Shown in pieces: positions 59,720 to 64,000 of a DNA stretch of 64,000 nucleotides. Both the position numbers and the translations under genes were made by a program. A model generated the notes under the pieces. That model saw nothing but the letters and a program-made list of their open reading frames with translations, was not told where the DNA came from and ran no database searches. Each line of letters starts with the position of its first letter. The first letter of the stretch is position 1. The stretch covers positions 124,001 through 188,000 of the forward strand of contig CAWJEX010000002.1 of assembly GCA_963841995.1 (NCBI GenBank), given 5' to 3'. Source of the stretch: DATDPM01 sp963841995. Lineage in GTDB: Bacteria > Pseudomonadota > Alphaproteobacteria > DATDPM01.

Positions 59720-60301
59720 CTATGCGTGGCCCACTTCGCTGGAGAGCATGGTGAAGTCGACGCCGATTTTGGCGATCGCCCTTTCCCATTTGTTGTCGAG
59801 GTCAGGACCGAAGACCAGTCCTTCGTCGGCTCCGACATTGAGCCAGCCATTCTTCTGGATTTCTTCCTCCAGCTGGCCGGGACCCCAGCCCGCATAGCCC
59901 AAGGCCAGCACCGAGCGGCGCGGGCCGATGCCGGTGGCCATGTCGCGTAGAATATCGACGGTGGCGGTGAGCGAGACGAAATCGTCGACGCGCAAGGTGG
60001 CACCCTGATGGTACTCGTTCGAATGGAGCACGAAGCCGCGCCCGGATTCGACCGGGCCGCCGAAATGGACATGGATGCCGAGGGCGGCGTCGGTGATGCC
60101 GATTTGAAGCTGCTGCAACAGATCGGGGAAGGTGATCGAGCCGAGGATGCGGTTGACCACCAGGCCCATCGCCCCGTCTTCGGTGTGGGCAACCATATAG
60201 ATCACGGTGCGGGCAAAGCGCGGGTCGCGCATCTGCGGCATGGCGATTAGCAACTGCCCGGCAAGCGAGCCAATGAACTTGTGGTCGGTCATCTCACGCA
60301 T
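59720..60301 (-). CDS. YqgE/AlgH (UPF0301) family protein
   Basis: A protein of 193 residues. Family features are GQLLIAMPQMRDPRFARTVIYM, GAMGLVVNRILGSITFPDL, HFGGPVESGRGFVLHS and LALGYAGWGPGQLEEEI. The structure is known for homologues but the biochemical function is not. An ATG at 60292 (MTDHKFIG) would shorten it by three residues and is equally plausible. It is divergent from the DsbD/ScsB-like gene, an arrangement common in alphaproteobacteria. Confidence 0.88.
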   Translation of the reverse strand: MREMTDHKFIGSLAGQLLIAMPQMRDPRFARTVIYMVAHTEDGAMGLVVNRILGSITFPDLLQQLQIGITDAALGIHVHFGGPVESGRGFVLHSNEYHQGATLRVDDFVSLTATVDILRDMATGIGPRRSVLALGYAGWGPGQLEEEIQKNGWLNVGADEGLVFGPDLDNKWERAIAKIGVDFTMLSSEVGHA

Positions 60302-60455
60302 CCCATTTCTTCATGGGTACCCAACGTTGTAATTCGCCGGGGCGGCCTATTCAACCAAGCGTGATCGCCCTGGCCGGCGCTCTTCTCCTATATAGTGCGG
60401 CAGGAGACGGCGCCATGATCCTAAATTAACCGGCAGTGGTTAAGAAACCGTGAGA

Positions 60456-62675
60456 ATGAGGCGAATCCAAGGCTACATAACAGCGCAGGTGAAACCCGCT
60501 GGCGTCCGAGGTATTTGTGCCTTGGCGATTTGCCTGATCACGATTTTGTGTGGGACTTTACCGCCACAATCCGGGTCTGCGGCGTCGAATTTTTCCGCGC
60601 CGGACGGGCCACGCTTGGCAAGCGGCTGGGACGGAATCAACGAGACCCAGGCCAGGCTTCTTTCGGCGTCGACCGCAACCGGCGATCCGTCAACGCTGAC
60701 ACTTGGTCTCCAATTCCGCATGCAAAAGGATTGGAAGATCTATTGGCGCTCGCCGGGCGATGCCGGATATCCCCCGGCTCTCGATTGGACCGGCTCGCAG
60801 AATTTTTCCGAGGCCGGAATTTCATGGCCGGCGCCCATTCGGTTCAGCGTTCTCGGTTTCGAGACCGTGGGCTATCACGATGAAGTCGTTTTGCCGATTA
60901 CGGTCACGCTCGTCCATCCCGGCGAGCCCGCATCGTTCCGTCTCGCCGTCAATTACCTGACCTGCAGCACGATCTGCGTTCCGGCGATGGCGCATCTGTC
61001 GCTCGATATTCCGGCGGGGGCGGCGAGTCCGTCCGAATTCGCGGCCCTGATCCAGAGTTATATCAATCGGGTTCCCGGCGACGGCGCGAAAGCCGGGCTT
61101 GCGATCGAGAAAGTGGAGTCGGGCGGAACGATGAAACACCCCGCCCTCGCTATCACCGCGCGCGCGCGCGACGCCTTATCCGTGCCCGATATCTTCGTCG
61201 AAGGTTCGCAGACGCTTCGCTTCGGCCGGCCGAATACGGATTTATCCGATAGCGAACGTCTTGCCTATATTTCGATTCCGGTTTCGGCGGTGCCCGGCGC
61301 TCCGCTGATTCTCGCCGGGTCGGAGGTGACGCTGACGTTGGTCGACGGGGATCGGTCGGCGGAATATCGCTCGAAGGTTGCGCAAGGCGCCATTCTCCCC
61401 GATGCGCCGCCCGAATCGAGCCTGGCCGAGTTTCTCGCCGTGCTTGGATTCGGGGTCTTGGGCGGACTCGTTCTCAATTTGATGCCCTGCGTACTGCCGG
61501 TTCTCTCCATCAAATTGCTGAGCGTCGTCGAAGCCGGCGGGCGCGAGCGGCGGACGGCGCGGCTGGGCTTTCTCGCCTCCGCCGCCGGAATCGTGGCGAG
61601 CTTTCTCGTTCTGGCGGGAGTGCTCACTGCGTTCAAGGCGGCGGGATACGCAATCGGCTGGGGCATCCAATTCCAGCATCCGGGCTTTTTGACGCTGATG
61701 ATTCTGCTGCTGACGCTTTTTGCCTGCAATCTTTGGGGTTGGTTCGAATTCCGCTTGCCGGGCTGGCTCGGCAGTGCGGCGGGCCGTTCGATGAATGGCC
61801 CAATCCTGCTCGGCAATTTTGCAACCGGCGCCTTCGTCACCGTTCTTGCGACACCCTGCAGCGCGCCTTTTCTCGGCACCGCCATCGGCTTTGCCCTTGC
61901 CCGCGGGCCCGGCGAAATCTTCGCCATCTTCACGGCGCTTGGGTTCGGGCTTTCGCTCCCCTATCTCGCCATCGCCGCCGTGCCGGGGCTCACCGCTCAC
62001 TTGCCGAGGCCCGGAAGGTGGATGATTGGCCTCCGGAAAATTCTGGCGCTGGCTCTGGTTGCAACCGCAATCTGGCTGCTGGTTGTGCTGGCGCTCCAGA
62101 CTTCGGTTGCAGCGGCGATTCTTGCGGGCCTCATTTGCGTGGCGCTTGCGGGAACGTTCGCGCTGCTGGCCCACCGCGCGTTATTGCAAATCGGGCTGGT
62201 TTCGGGTCTTGCCATTCTTGCCTTCCTGTCGTCTCTGCTTGTCGCCGAACGAAGGGATGCGCCGGTGGAAACCGCGGCGGCGGGGTTGTGGCAGAATTTC
62301 AACCTCGCCGCGATCCCCAATTTAGTTGCAACCGGAAAAGTTGTGCTGGTCGACGTCACCGCCGAATGGTGCCTGACCTGCAAGGCCAACGAAGCTCTGG
62401 TGCTCAGCAAGCCGGCTGTAACCGGAATGATCGACGGCCAAAAAATCCTCGCCATGCGCGCCGATTGGACCAAGAAGGACAATGCAATTGCCGGATATCT
62501 TGCGGGGTTTGGCCGCTATGGGATTCCATTCAATGCGGTTTACGGGCCGGGTGCGCCGACCGGCATCATCCTGCCCGAGTTGCTGAGCGAAAAGGCCGTG
62601 CTCGACGCTATTGCGCGCGCGAAGGGCAGCAATTTGACACCGAGCGCCGACGACAAAGTGCGCGGCAATGGGTGA
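60456..62675 (+). CDS. DsbD/ScsB-like thiol:disulfide interchange protein
   Basis: A protein of 739 residues. Signal sequence, then a periplasmic N-terminal domain (about 45-300) with the cysteine pair LTCSTICVP typical of ScsB. A membrane domain of eight or nine helices follows with the redox cysteines LMPCVLPVLSIK and TPCSAPFLG. The C-terminal thioredoxin domain carries AEWCLTCKANE (Cys639 and Cys642). Electrons would pass from cytoplasmic thioredoxin through the membrane to periplasmic thiol proteins or, as proposed for ScsB, to copper-stress partners. A GTG two codons upstream is an alternative start. It is followed by a peroxiredoxin gene. Confidence 0.9.
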   Translation: MRRIQGYITAQVKPAGVRGICALAICLITILCGTLPPQSGSAASNFSAPDGPRLASGWDGINETQARLLSASTATGDPSTLTLGLQFRMQKDWKIYWRSPGDAGYPPALDWTGSQNFSEAGISWPAPIRFSVLGFETVGYHDEVVLPITVTLVHPGEPASFRLAVNYLTCSTICVPAMAHLSLDIPAGAASPSEFAALIQSYINRVPGDGAKAGLAIEKVESGGTMKHPALAITARARDALSVPDIFVEGSQTLRFGRPNTDLSDSERLAYISIPVSAVPGAPLILAGSEVTLTLVDGDRSAEYRSKVAQGAILPDAPPESSLAEFLAVLGFGVLGGLVLNLMPCVLPVLSIKLLSVVEAGGRERRTARLGFLASAAGIVASFLVLAGVLTAFKAAGYAIGWGIQFQHPGFLTLMILLLTLFACNLWGWFEFRLPGWLGSAAGRSMNGPILLGNFATGAFVTVLATPCSAPFLGTAIGFALARGPGEIFAIFTALGFGLSLPYLAIAAVPGLTAHLPRPGRWMIGLRKILALALVATAIWLLVVLALQTSVAAAILAGLICVALAGTFALLAHRALLQIGLVSGLAILAFLSSLLVAERRDAPVETAAAGLWQNFNLAAIPNLVATGKVVLVDVTAEWCLTCKANEALVLSKPAVTGMIDGQKILAMRADWTKKDNAIAGYLAGFGRYGIPFNAVYGPGAPTGIILPELLSEKAVLDAIARAKGSNLTPSADDKVRGNG

Positions 62676-62742
62676 CGCCGCCGCTTCGATTGAATATCTT
62701 TGGCAGCAGAGGGCCAGGACGGCCAAGAACGGGGGGAATAGG

Positions 62743-63225
62743 ATGACGATCAAAGTAGGCGACAAGATGCCGTCAGGCACGCTGACGCAGATGACCAAGG
62801 ACGGACCGGCGCCGATTTCGACCGACGACATTTTCAAAGGCAGGCGCGTGGTGCTATTTGCGGTGCCGGGTGCGTTCACGCCGACTTGTTCGGCGGCACA
62901 TCTGCCGGGTTTTCTCAAGCACGCGAAAAAGATCAAGGCCAAGGACGTGGACACGATCGCTTGCCTCGCGGTCAACGATCCATTCGTGATGGGCGCTTGG
63001 GCCAAGGACCAGAAGGTCAAGAATCAGATCATGATGCTGGCCGACGGCAGCGGCGATTACACCCGCGCGCTGGGATTGGAACTCAATCTGCGGAAAGCGG
63101 GATTGGGCCTGCGCTCGCGGCGCTATGCCATGCTCATCGATGATGGGGTTCTGAAGCGGCTCAATCTCGATGAGGGCGGCTCGCTCGAACACAGCAAGGC
63201 CGAAGTGATCCTCAATCAGATCTGA
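62743..63225 (+). CDS. Peroxiredoxin, PRX5/AHP-like
   Basis: A protein of 160 residues. The active site reads VPGAFTPTCSAAHLPGF (peroxidatic Cys near 48), and GDKMPSGTLTQMTKDGP opens the chain as in the Prx5 subfamily. A second cysteine in TIACLAVND may be structural. It reduces hydroperoxides with thiols, often glutathione/glutaredoxin in this clade. GGGGGGAATAGG precedes the ATG. It follows the DsbD-like gene by 67 bp and is convergent with rnhA. Confidence 0.9.
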   Translation: MTIKVGDKMPSGTLTQMTKDGPAPISTDDIFKGRRVVLFAVPGAFTPTCSAAHLPGFLKHAKKIKAKDVDTIACLAVNDPFVMGAWAKDQKVKNQIMMLADGSGDYTRALGLELNLRKAGLGLRSRRYAMLIDDGVLKRLNLDEGGSLEHSKAEVILNQI

Positions 63226-63281
63226 CGGCGGGCAGATTTAACGCCGGCGGGTCCTGCACTGCACAGCTTCGACGCTTGAGA

Positions 63282-63737
63282 TTACCGACCCTCGCGCAGC
63301 CGCGCGATCGCGGTGCGCGCCAGCTCGTCGGCACGCTCGTTTTCCGGATGGCCGGAATGGCCGCGGATCCAATGCCATCCGATCTCATGGCCGGCGAGGG
63401 CGATTTCGAGGCGTTGCCAGAGATCGATATTCTTGACCGGCTTCTTGTCGGCGGTTTTCCAGCCCCGCGCCTTCCAATCGTGAATCCAGCGGGTAATCCC
63501 GTCGCGGAGGTATTGGCTGTCGGTATAAAGATTCACTTTCACGTCGCGCTTGAGCGCCTCAAGGGCGGCGATCGCCGCCATCAGCTCCATGCGATTATTG
63601 GTGGTCTGCGCCTCGCCGCCGGAGAGCTCCTTCTCGGTGCCGTTATAGCGGAGGATGGCGCCCCAGCCGCCCGGCCCCGGATTGCCGCTGCACGCGCCAT
63701 CGGTAAAGATTTCGACGATCTCGCTTTTCCCAGTCAT
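63282..63737 (-). CDS. rnhA: Ribonuclease HI
   Basis: A protein of 151 residues with the complete RNase H set: IFTDGACSGNPGPGGW (Asp13), NNRMELMAAIAAL (Glu), LYTDSQYLRDGI (Asp) and the C-terminal WHWIRGHSGHPENERADELA (His and Asp). It removes RNA from RNA-DNA hybrids. Immediately upstream, between this gene and thrB, lie three tandem 17-bp repeats. The thrB-rnhA pair is a common alphaproteobacterial arrangement. Confidence 0.95.
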   Translation of the reverse strand: MTGKSEIVEIFTDGACSGNPGPGGWGAILRYNGTEKELSGGEAQTTNNRMELMAAIAALEALKRDVKVNLYTDSQYLRDGITRWIHDWKARGWKTADKKPVKNIDLWQRLEIALAGHEIGWHWIRGHSGHPENERADELARTAIARLREGR

Positions 63738-63739
63738 GG

Positions 63740-63790
63740 AATGCGCAGTGTCATGTAATGCTCAGTGTCATGTAATGCTCAGTGTCATGC
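63740..63790. repeat. Three tandem 17-bp repeats at the thrB-rnhA junction
   Basis: The unit AATGCTCAGTGTCATGT occurs at 63757-63773. An imperfect copy precedes it (one base different, 63740-63756) and another follows (last base different, 63774-63790). On the minus strand each unit contains ATGACACTG, so the thrB stop context has been copied three times. Replication slippage is the simplest origin. The repeats add 34 bp between the thrB stop and the rnhA start. Confidence 0.8.
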
Positions 63791-64000
63791 GAGGCCGTAA
63801 TCGCCCGGGCCTTTGACCCCTTGATGGAAGCGGAGCTTGTCCCGGTATTCGAGCGGGTCCTTGCGGCTCACCATCGCCCCTTCCGGATGATGCAGCCAGT
63901 CGTAAAGCCGCGTCAGCAGAAAGCGCATCGCGGCACCGCGGGCGAGAACCGGGAGGGCGGCCAGCTCGTCGGGTGAAAACGGCCGCACCTTGCGATACGA
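63785..64000 (-). CDS. thrB: Homoserine kinase, C-terminal part (cut by the window edge)
   Basis: The last 71 codons are present. RGAAMRFLLTRLYDWLHHPEGAMVSRKDPLEYRDKLRFH (limited here to its landmark R, Y, W and the VSRKDP run) is the recognisable C-terminus of ThrB of the alphaproteobacterial choline-kinase-like fold. It phosphorylates homoserine, giving the substrate of ThrC found 6 kb to the left. The stop lies inside the last of three tandem repeats. The start is outside the window. Confidence 0.85.
   Translation of the reverse strand, partial: SYRKVRPFSPDELAALPVLARGAAMRFLLTRLYDWLHHPEGAMVSRKDPLEYRDKLRFHQGVKGPGDYGLA

Noticed and set aside
1..64000. CRISPR arrays, tRNA or rRNA genes, prophage or insertion sequences
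   Set aside because: No regularly spaced direct repeats, cloverleaf-like gap sequences, transposase or phage structural motifs were seen on reading the gaps and genes.

Overview
This 64 kb window looks like chromosomal DNA from a high-GC Gram-negative alphaproteobacterium. The gene set fits: an aa3 cytochrome oxidase block ordered ctaC-ctaD-ctaB-coxF-ctaG-ctaE-DUF983-surf1, followed by thrC and an M16 peptidase; a lipid A block (msbA, DUF374 acyltransferase, waaA, lpxK); plant-type gshA; a DUF4170 protein; and a FixK/FNR-type half-site palindrome. A Rhizomicrobium/Micropepsales-like or related soil lineage is possible, but I cannot fix the genus. No tRNA, rRNA, CRISPR array, insertion sequence or prophage was found. 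Almost all of the window is ordinary chromosome with short gaps.

Layout. 0-3.6 kb (minus): the start of a hydrogenase-4/formate-hydrogenlyase-type membrane arm (hyfB, hyfC, hyfE, and the first codons of the next gene). 3.7-5.5 kb: an HTH-gene remnant, a palindrome, a SAM methyltransferase, two tandem terminators, and an unannotated 33-residue membrane protein gene with a perfect TTGAT-N4-ATCAA box upstream. 5.5-11.3 kb: rsmD, a class I amidotransferase, tadA, purD, xseA and an M23 peptidase. 11.3-16.2 kb (minus): msbA-DUF374-waaA-lpxK, with genes overlapping by a few bases. 16.4-22.1 kb (minus): a NiCoT transporter, a thioredoxin-reductase-like flavoprotein, a secreted GH16 glycosidase, an inositol-phosphatase family gene and tldE/pmbA.

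22.3-38.3 kb is the most accessory part. It holds two orphan hybrid histidine kinases (one with five PAS domains made by duplication of a two-domain module), a frameshifted AbiU2-like gene, a PEP-CTERM gene with an in-frame TAG, a redoxin, a CDP-archaeol-synthase-family protein, a metallophosphoesterase, a pentapeptide-repeat protein, a frameshifted P-type ATPase and a 53-residue membrane protein. 38.3-46.2 kb: ubiD, a tandem DUF4170 protein, ubiA, rsmE, gshA, a small chorismate mutase and a molybdopterin oxidoreductase. 46.5-54.6 kb: tldD, a candidate structured ncRNA, then the cytochrome oxidase operon. 54.6-64 kb: an M32 carboxypeptidase, thrC, an M16 peptidase, a GNAT acetyltransferase, YqgE, a DsbD/ScsB-like protein, a peroxiredoxin, rnhA and the end of thrB.

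Cross-cutting observations. At least four single-base frameshifts or in-frame stops fall between 27 and 38 kb, and another splits ctaE inside an otherwise intact oxidase operon. This suggests residual sequencing or assembly errors at least as much as gene decay. A dispersed repeat of about 145 bp occurs twice, in opposite orientation, each time between convergent genes. The strongest candidates for something undescribed are the redox-box-controlled 33-residue membrane protein (5258-5359) and the structured transcript ending in a T-run terminator at 48195.
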